Assembly: GCA_028289195.1 (NCBI GenBank)
Contig: JANQQR010000005.1
Coordinates: 124,001 to 188,000 of the forward strand
DNA length: 64,000 bases
Direction: 5' to 3'
From: Phycisphaerales bacterium
GTDB lineage: Bacteria; Planctomycetota; Phycisphaerae; Phycisphaerales; UBA1924
Shown here: positions 36,735-45,026 of the stretch, piece by piece
How positions within the stretch are numbered: position 1 is the stretch's first letter
Layout of the letters: every line of letters starts with the position of its first letter
Translations under genes and position numbers: made by a program
The notes under the pieces: model-generated
Told to the model about the DNA's origin: nothing
The model's input: the letters and a program-made list of their open reading frames with translations, nothing else
Database searches by the model: none

Positions 36735-37619
36735 ATGAACGAACCCCAGCCCAATCCCGATCCCGAGGCCGACGCCGGCTCGAACGCCGCGGACGGAGCC
36801 GCGCAGGAAGAAGCGCTGGGGGCGCAGATCGACACCCTGCTCGATCAGATGCAGTCGTCCGTCGAGACGCTCGAGCCCGAAGCGGCGCCGGCCCCTGACG
36901 CTCCGGCCAGCGACGAGGAATCCGACGCGGCTCTCGAAGCGAGCGACGAACTCGGGGCGTCGATCGATGCTGCGCTCGCCGATGCGCAGGAGAAGCTCGA
37001 GGACGCCGTCAACGCCGGGCAGCCGCCTTCGATCGAACAGCTCGACGAGGCGCTCGCCGACAGCACTCCGACGGATGAAGAACTCGACGCAGCCGACGAG
37101 CCGTCACCGGCGGGGTTCGCGGATTCGAGCTTCCTGAGCTCACTCGCCGAAGACATCGCGACGTCCGATGAAGAGGCGACCGAGACCGAGGAGATCGCTC
37201 AGGCGGGAGCGGAAGCCGAGCTCGAGGCCGCGGGCGCCCAGGTCGAAGAGACCGGTGCCGAGCCTGAAGCAGACTCCCAAGACGCGAACGAGCCGGAGGC
37301 GTCTGACGAGAGCGCAGAGTCGCACGAAGACGCCTCGCTCACTGAGGACGGGTCATCCCCCGAGCGCACCGAGGACGAGGAAGCCGAGGGCTCGATCGTC
37401 GAGGTCATCGGCCCGGACGCCACCGACACGGTCGAGACGCTCGTCCGCGCGTCGCTGGGTGCGCGGGTCGCTCAGGCGGCCCTGGTCGCGCCGCGAGTGC
37501 TCGCCCAGCCGCTGCGCCTGGTCTCGCCAGACGTTCGCGACGTCGTCGCCTGGGCGGCCCTGGTGACGGCGTTCAACGCGGGCTGCATCTGGATGTACAT
37601 CCTCTTCCTGCGCGGCTGA
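36735..37619 (+). CDS. Highly acidic protein with C-terminal membrane anchor
   Basis: 294 residues from ATG 36735. Residues 1-~220 are dominated by Glu, Asp, Ala and Ser, with few hydrophobics except short amphipathic patches ('LGAQIDTLLDQMQSSVETLE', 'GASIDAALADAQEKLEDAV', 'SSFLSSLAEDIAT'). The final ~60 residues turn ordered: 'LVRASLGARVAQAALVAPRVLAQPLRLV', then a single membrane segment 'VVAWAALVTAFNAGCIWMYILFL'. It is a tail-anchored protein with a long disordered cytoplasmic region. I recognise no family. The frame continues open upstream through the antisense of rsmE, which is shadow. Confidence 0.75.
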   Translation: MNEPQPNPDPEADAGSNAADGAAQEEALGAQIDTLLDQMQSSVETLEPEAAPAPDAPASDEESDAALEASDELGASIDAALADAQEKLEDAVNAGQPPSIEQLDEALADSTPTDEELDAADEPSPAGFADSSFLSSLAEDIATSDEEATETEEIAQAGAEAELEAAGAQVEETGAEPEADSQDANEPEASDESAESHEDASLTEDGSSPERTEDEEAEGSIVEVIGPDATDTVETLVRASLGARVAQAALVAPRVLAQPLRLVSPDVRDVVAWAALVTAFNAGCIWMYILFLRG

Positions 37620-37677
37620 CGGCGCGTGATCGAGGGGGACAGCGGGGCGGGCCACGCCCACCGGGTACACTCCGGGC

Positions 37678-38685
37678 GTGGCCGACAAGCGACTCACGCT
37701 GGCTGTGTTCAACGAATCGGGTGGGTGGCGCCTGCCGGATTCGCTGGTTACGCGCATCGTCGATGCGGCGGGGCCGTCCGTCGAGGTCGTGTGCGCCGAG
37801 TCCCGCGCCGATGTGGACGGCGTGATCGCCGAGACCAACTACCTCGTGGGCATGCCGCCGGCGGACGAAGAGACGCTGATGGCGGCGGGGCAGCTCGAGT
37901 GGATCCAGCTGACCAACGCCGTGGGCGACTTCGAACTCTCGCTGCTGCCGGCATTGCGCTCGGGTGTCCGCGTGTGCTCGGCGGCGAGCATCCGCGCCCC
38001 GCAGGTCGCCGAGCACGCCCTGGCGCTGACGCTCGCTCTGAGCAGGCGCCTGCACGATGCGCTGGAAGCGCAGCACGAGCAGCGCTGGGCGCCCGATGAG
38101 ATCGCGTCGAAGCTCGTGACGCTCCACGGGGCGACAGCCGGGATCGTGTCGATGGGCCCTATCGGGCGTGAGATCGCCACCCGCCTCCAGGCCCTGGGGA
38201 TGCACGTGATCGCCACGGAACGCGAGGGTGTGAGCGCGGCGGATGTCGCTGAAGAGGTCCTGGGCGCACACCAGACCGGAGAGTTGCTGGCGCGCAGCGA
38301 TGTCGTCGTGGTTTCGGCGGTGCGCACGCCGGCGACGGAGAAGCTCATCGGGCGCGACCAGTTCGGGCAGATGAAGAAGACGGCGTTGCTGATCGACGTC
38401 AGCCGGGGCGGCGTGGTCCAGCAGAGCGCGCTCATCGAGGCGCTGCACAAGGGCAAGATCGCCGGAGCGGGCATCGACGTGTTCGAGACCGAGCCCCTGC
38501 CCCCCAACTCGGCGCTCTGGACGCTGGACAACGTGATCATCACGCCGCACATCTCCTCGGCGAGCCCCGCGTACTGGTCACGGGCTTCGGAGGTTGTCTG
38601 CGAGAACCTCCAGCGACTGCGCGACGGTCAGCCTCTGATCGACGAGGTGGCACAAGAGTGGTATCTGGCCAGCGGGCGCAGGTAG
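37678..38685 (+). CDS. D-isomer-specific 2-hydroxyacid dehydrogenase family protein
   Basis: 335 residues from GTG 37678. NAD(P)-binding half: 'GATAGIVSMGPIGREIATRLQALGMHVIA' (the first Gly of GxGxxG is Ser). Catalytic triad visible as Arg in 'LLIDVSRGGVV', Glu in 'DVFETEPLPPNS' and His in 'VIITPHISSASPAYWSRASEV'. The N-terminal substrate half is divergent. Relatives reduce 2-keto acids or act in serine, phosphonate or glyoxylate metabolism; substrate not predictable. The following comEC start lies 28 bp inside this gene's 3' end. Confidence 0.88.
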   Translation: MADKRLTLAVFNESGGWRLPDSLVTRIVDAAGPSVEVVCAESRADVDGVIAETNYLVGMPPADEETLMAAGQLEWIQLTNAVGDFELSLLPALRSGVRVCSAASIRAPQVAEHALALTLALSRRLHDALEAQHEQRWAPDEIASKLVTLHGATAGIVSMGPIGREIATRLQALGMHVIATEREGVSAADVAEEVLGAHQTGELLARSDVVVVSAVRTPATEKLIGRDQFGQMKKTALLIDVSRGGVVQQSALIEALHKGKIAGAGIDVFETEPLPPNSALWTLDNVIITPHISSASPAYWSRASEVVCENLQRLRDGQPLIDEVAQEWYLASGRR

Positions 38686-41123
38686 GCCCGCCCGGCCCCG
38701 AGCGGGGGTACCGGGGGCTCTGGGCGGCGGGCATCGTCGGCGCCGGGATCCTTCTGGCGCACGCGTTCGGCGGCGCGGTGCACTCTGCATGGCTCTTTGC
38801 GTTCGGTGCGTCGTTCGGCGCCGGCGCGATCGCCGTCCGCGGTCGCGGGAGCCTGGCGCTGCTCGGTGCGAGCGCGGCACTGGCGTCCGGAGCGTGGGCG
38901 ACGGCGCGATTGCACGAGACCTCGCCCGATCATGTGTCGCGGGTGCTTTCCGGCGCGCCGGCGCTCGTTGAGTTTGAGGGGCGAATCTCGGGACGGGTGC
39001 GCTCGACAGATCAGAGCCCCGGCGCCCTCGGGCGATTCGCATCGGGCGGGATGCGAACGAGTTTCGTGCTCGATGTCGATCGGGTGCTCGGGCCCGCGAC
39101 GCGACGCGCATCGGGCAGGGTCTGGGTCTGGGTGAACGCCGAGCGTGACGGGCTCGAGCCGGGGCAGCGTGTCCGTGTGCTCGGGTTCGGACGAGGATTG
39201 CAGGGCGCGAGCAACCCCGGCGAGTTCGATCTCGGGATGTGGGCACGCTCGCGCGGGTACGCGGGGTCGATCAGTGTGAAGTCGCCCGATGCCGTCGAGG
39301 TGCTGGAGCCCGCGGGGACGTCGTTTGTTGGCAGATTCGTCGGGCGCGCCCGAGCGTGGATCGATGAACAGATCGTGTCGCGCCCCCGGGACGAGCGTAC
39401 GCGTGATGCGCTCGGCGCGTTGCTCCTTGGCGAACGCGACGCCGGCTATGGGCGCGTGCAGGCGGCCTTCGCACGGAGCGGTGTGACGCACGTGCTGGCC
39501 ATCAGCGGGCTCCACCTCGTGATCGTCGCGGGGCTCGGCGCGATGGCGGTGCGCGCCGGGGGTCTCGGGCCCCGCTGGGAACTGCTGATAGTCGGCGCGT
39601 TCATCGTGCTGTACATCGCGATCGTCCCCGTGCGCGCGCCGATCATGCGCGCGGGGCTCATGGCGCTGGCGTTCCTCCTGCCCCGGTGTCTCGGACGGCG
39701 ATACGACACGATCAATCTGCTGGGATGGGTGATGGTGGTCGTGCTGCTTTGGCAGCCGTCTGAGTTGTTCTCTCCAGGGTTTCAGTTGTCGTTCGGCATC
39801 GTCGGGGCGTTGATCCTCTTCGGCGACGGCCTGCGCAACCGGATGTTCGGGGCGCGGGTTCCCCGGGACGAGCAGACCGGTGTCGCGTGGATCGCGGATC
39901 TCGCCAAGGACGGCGCCAGCGCCAGCGTCTGTGCGTGGCTCGTCGCGATGCCGGTGGTGATCGTGCATTTCGGTGTCGTCTCGCTGGTCGCGCCGCTGAT
40001 GACGCTGATCGTGCTCCCGCTCGTCGCGATGGCGCTGGCGACGGCGACACTCTCGCTGATCGTCTCTCTGTTCATCCCCTGGCTCGGTGCGCCGATCGGT
40101 GTGCTGTCCGCGTGGCTGGGCGGCGCCGTCGCGGAGGTCTCCTTTTGGAGCGCGACGCTCGATCTCGCGGGCGTGTATCTCCCGGTCATCCACTGGCTCT
40201 GGGCGATCCCGGCGACCGGCGCTCTCTGCCTGTGGCTCTGGGGACGCGGGTTCCCGGTGCTCCGCCTGGCATCGAGCGCTGTGGCGCTCGTGTGGCTCTG
40301 CGCTGCGCTCGTGTTCACGGGCCTTCCCGGGTCGCAGAGCCTGCGGATCGACACCCTCGATGTCGGCGATGGCTCGTGCCACCTCGTGCGCAGCGGGCGA
40401 TCGGCGGTGCTCATCGATTGCGGCTCGCTCAACCTCGGGATCGGCGAGCGCACGATCCCCCGCGCCGTGCGCGCGTTGGGGGCGCGGAGCGTGCCGTCGG
40501 TGATCCTGACGCACGCCAACATCGACCACTACGCGGGCATCCTCGATATCGCGCGTCCACTGGGCGTGCAACGCGTGCTCCTGACCGATGCGTTCCTGGC
40601 GAGCGCCGAACGATCGCCGGGCGGCCCGGAGGCGTTCGTGCTCGAGGAACTCGACCGGCGCGGCATAAAGGTGGAGCGGGTGGGCGCCGGCGACTCTATC
40701 GAACTGGGTCGTGCACGCCTCTCGTTCCTCTGGCCCGACGCCGGCGTCCCGATCGATAGCCCCAACGACACGTCGATCGTCACGCTCATCGAGACCGGGA
40801 GCGATTCCGACGAGGTACGCGTGCTGATGACAGCGGATATCGAGCGCCTCGGACTCGATGGCATCCGCGCCGCGCTCGGTGGGATGCGGATCGACGTGAT
40901 GGAAGCCCCGCATCACGGCAGCGCCCGCCCGGAGGCGATCCGGTTCGTCGCGGAGATCGATCCGTCGATCGTGGTGCAGTCGACAGGCGAGCGCCGACTC
41001 GACGACAACCGATGGGATGAGGTGCGTGCCGGCAGGGAGTGGCTCGTGACGGCGCGTGATGGGGCGGTGTCGGTGATCGTGCGATCGGACGGATCGATCG
41101 AGACCCGCACGACACGCCGCTAG
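38658..41123 (+). CDS. comEC: ComEC/Rec2-family DNA-uptake channel protein
   Basis: 821 residues from a GTG overlapping the previous gene by 28 bp. Three ComEC parts in order: N-terminal TM pair and DUF4131-like OB region ('GVRVWVWVNAERDGLEPGQRVRVLGFG'-like segment), the competence domain with 'ALGALLLGERDAGYGRVQAAFARSGVTHVLAISGLHLVIVAGL', 'RAPIMRAGLMALAFLLPRCLGRR' and several TM segments, and a C-terminal metallo-beta-lactamase domain ('LDVGDGSCHLVRSGRSAVLIDCGS', 'LTHANIDHYAG', 'VLMTADIERLG', 'EAPHHGSARP'). It carries one DNA strand across the inner membrane during transformation. The metal motif reads HANIDH where HxDxDH is usual. Its stop shares CTAG with the convergent gene. Confidence 0.9.
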   Translation: MVSGQRAQVGPPGPERGYRGLWAAGIVGAGILLAHAFGGAVHSAWLFAFGASFGAGAIAVRGRGSLALLGASAALASGAWATARLHETSPDHVSRVLSGAPALVEFEGRISGRVRSTDQSPGALGRFASGGMRTSFVLDVDRVLGPATRRASGRVWVWVNAERDGLEPGQRVRVLGFGRGLQGASNPGEFDLGMWARSRGYAGSISVKSPDAVEVLEPAGTSFVGRFVGRARAWIDEQIVSRPRDERTRDALGALLLGERDAGYGRVQAAFARSGVTHVLAISGLHLVIVAGLGAMAVRAGGLGPRWELLIVGAFIVLYIAIVPVRAPIMRAGLMALAFLLPRCLGRRYDTINLLGWVMVVVLLWQPSELFSPGFQLSFGIVGALILFGDGLRNRMFGARVPRDEQTGVAWIADLAKDGASASVCAWLVAMPVVIVHFGVVSLVAPLMTLIVLPLVAMALATATLSLIVSLFIPWLGAPIGVLSAWLGGAVAEVSFWSATLDLAGVYLPVIHWLWAIPATGALCLWLWGRGFPVLRLASSAVALVWLCAALVFTGLPGSQSLRIDTLDVGDGSCHLVRSGRSAVLIDCGSLNLGIGERTIPRAVRALGARSVPSVILTHANIDHYAGILDIARPLGVQRVLLTDAFLASAERSPGGPEAFVLEELDRRGIKVERVGAGDSIELGRARLSFLWPDAGVPIDSPNDTSIVTLIETGSDSDEVRVLMTADIERLGLDGIRAALGGMRIDVMEAPHHGSARPEAIRFVAEIDPSIVVQSTGERRLDDNRWDEVRAGREWLVTARDGAVSVIVRSDGSIETRTTRR

Positions 41124-41602
41124 CCGGGTGCGCGCAGTGTGTCGAAGTCCAGGCGCCCGCTCTCGCGCACGTGGCTGCGGGGACGCCGGAGCTCGTAGTC
41201 GAACAGCAGCTCGCTGAACGTCCCGGGGAGGACGTAGCGGATCGCGGCGTCGAAGCGATAGGGGACCTGCCCCTCGGGCATGGACTCGGTGTCTTCGAAC
41301 GCGATCGCAACGGGGAGTTTGAGGGTCTGACGCCCGAATCGCTGCAGGGTGGTCTCGGCGTCCCTCGAGCCGGAGAACACGCGGCGCCCGTCGAGCGAGA
41401 GGCCGTAGTGCACGCGCCGGAGGGGGAAGGGCTCTGGGTTCCGGTTCTCGCCTTCGAGCGTGAACGTCAGCACGAATCCTTCGGGCGTCTCCTCGGTGAG
41501 GGCGACGTTGACGACCGTGAATGTTGGCTTGTGGTGGCCGCACGCGCCCAGCGCGCAGGCGAACGCGAGCGCGAGAATTGTGCGAGTCAATCGGGCGGGC
41601 AT
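41120..41602 (-). CDS. LEA14-like (WHy-type) lipoprotein
   Basis: 160 residues from ATG 41602. The signal 'LTRTILALAFACALGAC' ends in a lipobox, so Cys is lipidated. The mature part is a beta-rich single domain with 'FTVVNVALTEETPEGFVLTFTLEGENRNPEPFPLRRVHYGLSLDGRRVFSG', matching the LEA14/water-stress-hypersensitive pattern in which a strand pair is followed by an N-P-.P loop. Such proteins in bacteria are periplasmic and of unknown function. The frame extends upstream through shadow of another gene. It converges on comEC with a 4-bp overlap. Confidence 0.75.
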   Translation of the reverse strand: MPARLTRTILALAFACALGACGHHKPTFTVVNVALTEETPEGFVLTFTLEGENRNPEPFPLRRVHYGLSLDGRRVFSGSRDAETTLQRFGRQTLKLPVAIAFEDTESMPEGQVPYRFDAAIRYVLPGTFSELLFDYELRRPRSHVRESGRLDFDTLRAPG

Positions 41603-41642
41603 GCGCGCAGGGTACCAGAGGGTCGCCCGCGCCTGGAGGTTC

Positions 41643-41936
41643 TCAGGAGCCGGCGCGCCGGCGTCGGGACGCGACGATCGCGAGACCGGCGCCGCCCAGC
41701 AGGGCGGCCGAGGGCAGGGGGACGGCGGTGCCGCCATCGACGGAGCCGCGAACGGGCTCGGAGCCGCCGGCCATCGGGTCGTCGGTGGTGCGCATCTCGT
41801 CGGGTTCTGGATCGGCATAGATGCCGGCCATCACCCACTCGCTCGTGGAGATGTCTTCGCCGATACCGAACGCTGCTCCGGCGAACAAGCACACGGCGCA
41901 TGCGCCTCCGATTCCAAGGTGTCGGCCCTTCATCAT
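41643..41936 (-). CDS. Small secreted protein with PEP-CTERM-like sorting tail
   Basis: 97 residues. A signal peptide (GACAVCLFAGAAFG) is followed by only ~45 mature residues, then 'VPLPSAALLGGAGLAIVASRRRRAGS': a proline motif, a hydrophobic stretch and an Arg cluster, the layout of exosortase or rhombosortase tails. The planctomycetal version often reads VPLP. A GGGAGAGAG abuts two consecutive ATG codons, so translation may begin at 41936 or 41933. No sortase-type gene is in the window. Function of the short mature part is unknown. Confidence 0.7.
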   Translation of the reverse strand: MMKGRHLGIGGACAVCLFAGAAFGIGEDISTSEWVMAGIYADPEPDEMRTTDDPMAGGSEPVRGSVDGGTAVPLPSAALLGGAGLAIVASRRRRAGS

Positions 41937-42069
41937 CTCTCTCTCCCTGCGCCCCCACGACGTGAGGCGGCTCCATGAAGGCTACTCCGTAAGCGCCTTG
42001 TGTACAGGAGTTTCCGATGATTCGGGGAGAGACTGCCGGGTTCGCCCGGGCCGATAAGCGCCGGCGGGG

Positions 42070-43530
42070 TCAGGGAGGTCCGAGAGCCTCGATCGCCCTG
42101 GATATCGACAGCAGACGATCGTCCGCGAACGCCGGCGTCATCAGCTGGATGCCCTGGGGCATGCGTGCTCCCCCGTCGTCGCACTCGCCCGCGGGCAGCG
42201 AAATCGCCGGGAGCCCGGCGAGGTTAGCAATCACGGTGAACAGGTCTTCGGCGTACATCGCCAGCGGGTCGCCGAGCAGCGCACCGATGGGGAACGCGCC
42301 GCCGGGGGTCGTCGGGGTCAGGATCGCATCGCAACCGGGACGAGCAGCGAACGCTTCGTCGAGGTGGTTCTTCAGCAGGCGTCGTGCGCGGAGCGCAGAG
42401 AGGTAGTAGGCGTCGTAGTACCCGGCCGAGAGCACGTAGGTGCCCAGCATGATGCGCCTCTGCACCTCGTCGCCGAAGCCCTCCGACCGGGACCGGGCGT
42501 ACAGCGTCTCAAGGCCCTCGCCGGGGCCCAGCGCCGCGCGCCGGCCGTAGCGGATGCCGTCGAATCGGGCGAGGTTCGAGGACGCCTCGGCGGGCGCGAC
42601 GATGTAGTACGCGCTGACGGCGTGCTCGAGTTCCGGGATGTCGACATCCACAATCGTTGCCCCGGCGGACCGGATGTGCTTCAGTGCGCGCTCGAACGGC
42701 TCCTGCGCTTTCGTCCCCTCGATCGCGCTGCGGGCCTGCAGGGGGACACCGAACCGGAGATCGGAGAGTTCTGCTCGTGTGCCATCGAGCGCAGGCGGAT
42801 CGCGCCGGGCACTGGTGGAGTCGCGATCGTCGAACCCCATTATCACCGAGGCGAGCAGCGCACAGTCGTCGACGGAGCGCGCGAGCGGCCCGATCTGATC
42901 GAGGCTGGATGCGTAGGCCACGAGCCCCCATCGTGAGACGAGGCCGTAGGTGGGCTTGTATCCGGTGATGCCGCAGAACGAGGCGGGCTGCCGGATGGAG
43001 CCGCCGGTGTCGGAGCCGAGTGCCCCCGGGACCATGTTCGCGCCGACGGCGCACGCGCTGCCGCCCGACGAGCCGCCCGGGACGCGATCCGGATCGAGCG
43101 GGTTGCGCGTCGGGCCGTGGATCGATCGCTCGCACGATGAGCCCATCGCAAACTCGTCGAGGTTGGTCTTGCCGATCACGATTGCGCCGGCGCGATGGAG
43201 CCTCTCGATGGCCCCGGCGTCGAACGGCGAGGCGTAGCCCTCCAGGATGCGCGACCCGCACGTTGTCAGGCCGGAGATCGTGCAGATGTTGTCCTTGATC
43301 GCCACGGGGACGCCGTCGAGGGGGCCCCGCGTCTCGCCCGCGCCCTGGCGAGCATCGGCGTCCGAGGCATGGCTGAGCGCGGGTTCCGCGAAGACCTGTG
43401 TGAAGGCGTTGAGATCGGCGTTGCGCTCCTCGATGCGCTCGAGGCAGGCGCGCACAAGTTCGGTGGAGGATAGTTCGCGCGTACCAAGCGCGCCGGAGGC
43501 ATCTGCGAGTGAGAGATCCGCGGGGTGCAC
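42070..43530 (-). CDS. gatA: Asp-tRNA(Asn)/Glu-tRNA(Gln) amidotransferase subunit A
   Basis: 486 residues from GTG 43530; an upstream TTG at 43566 is possible, and neither has a clear Shine-Dalgarno. Amidase-signature enzyme that frees ammonia from glutamine for GatB. The Ser-cisSer-Lys triad is intact: Lys in 'PVAIKDNICT', cis-Ser and nucleophile in 'GSDTGGSIRQPASFCG', with 'VPGGSSGGSACAVGA'. GatA-specific segments follow: 'GYKPTYGLVSRWGLVAYASSLDQIGPLARSVDD', 'RIMLGTYVLSAGYYDAYYLSA', 'DAILTPTTPGGAFPIG' and 'NLAGLPAISLPAG'. The downstream stop is next to a small intergenic region; gatB and gatC are elsewhere in the window. Confidence 0.94.
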   Translation of the reverse strand: MHPADLSLADASGALGTRELSSTELVRACLERIEERNADLNAFTQVFAEPALSHASDADARQGAGETRGPLDGVPVAIKDNICTISGLTTCGSRILEGYASPFDAGAIERLHRAGAIVIGKTNLDEFAMGSSCERSIHGPTRNPLDPDRVPGGSSGGSACAVGANMVPGALGSDTGGSIRQPASFCGITGYKPTYGLVSRWGLVAYASSLDQIGPLARSVDDCALLASVIMGFDDRDSTSARRDPPALDGTRAELSDLRFGVPLQARSAIEGTKAQEPFERALKHIRSAGATIVDVDIPELEHAVSAYYIVAPAEASSNLARFDGIRYGRRAALGPGEGLETLYARSRSEGFGDEVQRRIMLGTYVLSAGYYDAYYLSALRARRLLKNHLDEAFAARPGCDAILTPTTPGGAFPIGALLGDPLAMYAEDLFTVIANLAGLPAISLPAGECDDGGARMPQGIQLMTPAFADDRLLSISRAIEALGPP

Positions 43531-43688
43531 AGGCCAGAAGGTAGGGAGAGCGACGCGGAGCGACAAAGCGCCCCGGGGGCCAGGCTCCGAACAGGAATGT
43601 GCGGGCCTCGGATCGACCGGGACGATTGCTGGCGTAGATTGATGTTGTTCTCGCGGCCGACCCGGCTCGTTGATGCAGGGGATCGCGC

Positions 43689-44486
43689 ATGAAGACCACA
43701 GCGGGGCCGGTTCGCCTCGCCTCCATCCTGATGCTGGTGGTGCTGGTCGCGGGCTGCGCCAAGCCGGTGAACCCCTCGTTCGACCTGAGCGTGCGCCAGG
43801 CCAAGCGCGACCTGCGCGCGATGCGGGCCGACCGGAAGGTCCCGGAGCGCCCGATCGTGGTCGCGGCCGGTTGGGGGGATCCCGGGTTCCGGAGCACCCA
43901 TGTCTCGATGGCGATCGAGCGGGTGCTTGACGACGAGCGGATCGAACGCGTCGTCTTCACAGGGGGGATGAAGACGTTCGACATGTGCCGCGAGCGCATG
44001 ATCGGCGAGGTTGAGAGCGCGTTCCCGAGCGATGACCCCGAGTGGACGACAGAGGTGGACGTCGTGGCCACCTCGATGGGGGGCCTGGTTGCGCGCTACG
44101 CCGCGATCCCGCGGGAGGGCGAGAAGACGCTGCGGATCCGGCGCCTGATGACGATCGGCACGCCCCACCAGGGCGCGTCGATGGCCAGCGTCCCGGTCGG
44201 CGGCAAGATCGTGCGCGACATGCGCGTCGGCTCGGACTTCATCACAGAACTCAATCGCCAGCCGATTGAGTACGAACTCATCCCGTACGCGCGCCTCGGC
44301 GACACGTGGGTCGGGCACGAGTACACGGCGCCGCCCGGCGAATTCCCCTGGTGGGTGGCCAACAAGTGGCTGAGCCTGGCGCACATCGGCTCATCGAAGG
44401 ACCAGAGGATCCTGGCCGACATCGCGCGCCGCCTGCGCGGCGAGACGCCCTACACAACGCTGCCTCGTGCGCCGTTCCCGGAGTGA
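43689..44486 (+). CDS. Lipase-like alpha/beta-hydrolase lipoprotein
   Basis: 265 residues. The signal 'LASILMLVVLVAGC' ends in a lipobox. After it comes an alpha/beta-hydrolase core: strand 'RPIVVAAGWGDPGFRS', nucleophile elbow 'VDVVATSMGGLVARYAA' (Ser in TSMGG, the elbow's first Gly replaced by Ala-Thr), then 'RRLMTIGTPHQGASMASV', and a C-terminal 'LSLAHIGSSKDQRILADIARRL' that could provide the catalytic His. The overall layout resembles PGAP1/lipase-like hydrolases that act on lipids or esters at the membrane. It is monocistronic, with a minus-strand terminator just after its end. Confidence 0.8.
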   Translation: MKTTAGPVRLASILMLVVLVAGCAKPVNPSFDLSVRQAKRDLRAMRADRKVPERPIVVAAGWGDPGFRSTHVSMAIERVLDDERIERVVFTGGMKTFDMCRERMIGEVESAFPSDDPEWTTEVDVVATSMGGLVARYAAIPREGEKTLRIRRLMTIGTPHQGASMASVPVGGKIVRDMRVGSDFITELNRQPIEYELIPYARLGDTWVGHEYTAPPGEFPWWVANKWLSLAHIGSSKDQRILADIARRLRGETPYTTLPRAPFPE

Positions 44487-44513
44487 CCCGACGGCATCAT
44501 TCCGGCTGCTTCC

Positions 44514-44569
44514 AAAAAGAAAGCCGCCGACGCCGAAGGCCCCGGGGTTCGGGCACTCGGCGTCGGCGG
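44514..44569 (-). terminator. Intrinsic terminator of the pirin/NTF2 operon
   Basis: Perfect 13-bp GC-rich stem (arms 44524-44536 and 44557-44569) with a 20-nt loop that contains its own small hairpin. On the minus strand it is followed by CTTTCTTTTT, giving a good U-tract. It lies 26 bp after the NTF2-like gene's stop. In the plus direction there is no U-tract for the lipase-like gene. Confidence 0.88.
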
Positions 44570-44595
44570 ACGGGTTCTGGAGAGTGGCGAGGGGC

Positions 44596-44970
44596 TTACT
44601 TGCCCGAGGCGTCGTAGTAGAAGCGCTCGTGGGCGACCTTGCCGCCGGACCAGCGCTGCACGCTGACCTGCTCCAGGCGGACGGGCTGGTCCTGCTGGTT
44701 GATGAAGTCCATCGTGGCTTCGATCAGGGCGACGTCGCCGTCGACGCCGAGGGACTTGACCTCGTAGCCCTTGAACTCCTTGACCTGCGCGAGGAACTCC
44801 TTCTCGCGCTCGATGTTCGCGGCAAGACCGACGCACGGCTCGTTTGCGTTCTCTTGCATCGCGATGTCGTCGGCGTAGAAGGTGTTCATGGCGCCCAGGA
44901 TGTCGCCAGCGGCGATGGTGTCCTGGAGTTTGCGGGCGAGGGTGGCGGTGTCGGTTGCCGTCGCGGTCAT
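44596..44970 (-). CDS. SnoaL/NTF2-fold protein
   Basis: 124 residues, AAGGA eight bases before the ATG. Compact NTF2-like domain: helices 'ATLARKLQDTIAAGDILGAMNTFYADDIAMQEN', 'FLAQVKEFKGYEVKSLGVDGDVALIEATMDFINQ' and a closing strand pair 'VSVQRWSGGKVAHERFYYDASGK'. Members are small stress or ligand-binding proteins, or SnoaL-like enzymes; no catalytic residue can be assigned. It follows the pirin gene by 56 bp on the same strand and shares its promoter and terminator, so a role in the same stress response is likely by context. Confidence 0.85.
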   Translation of the reverse strand: MTATATDTATLARKLQDTIAAGDILGAMNTFYADDIAMQENANEPCVGLAANIEREKEFLAQVKEFKGYEVKSLGVDGDVALIEATMDFINQQDQPVRLEQVSVQRWSGGKVAHERFYYDASGK

Positions 44971-45026
44971 GGTGCTTGTCCTTCCGGAATGGGTGGGGTT
45001 GATGGTTCGGTTCAGAGAGGCGTGAA

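Noticed and set aside
38628-41543. 971-codon minus-strand frame across comEC
   Set aside because: Extremely Arg/His/Pro-rich, no motif, fully antisense to comEC.
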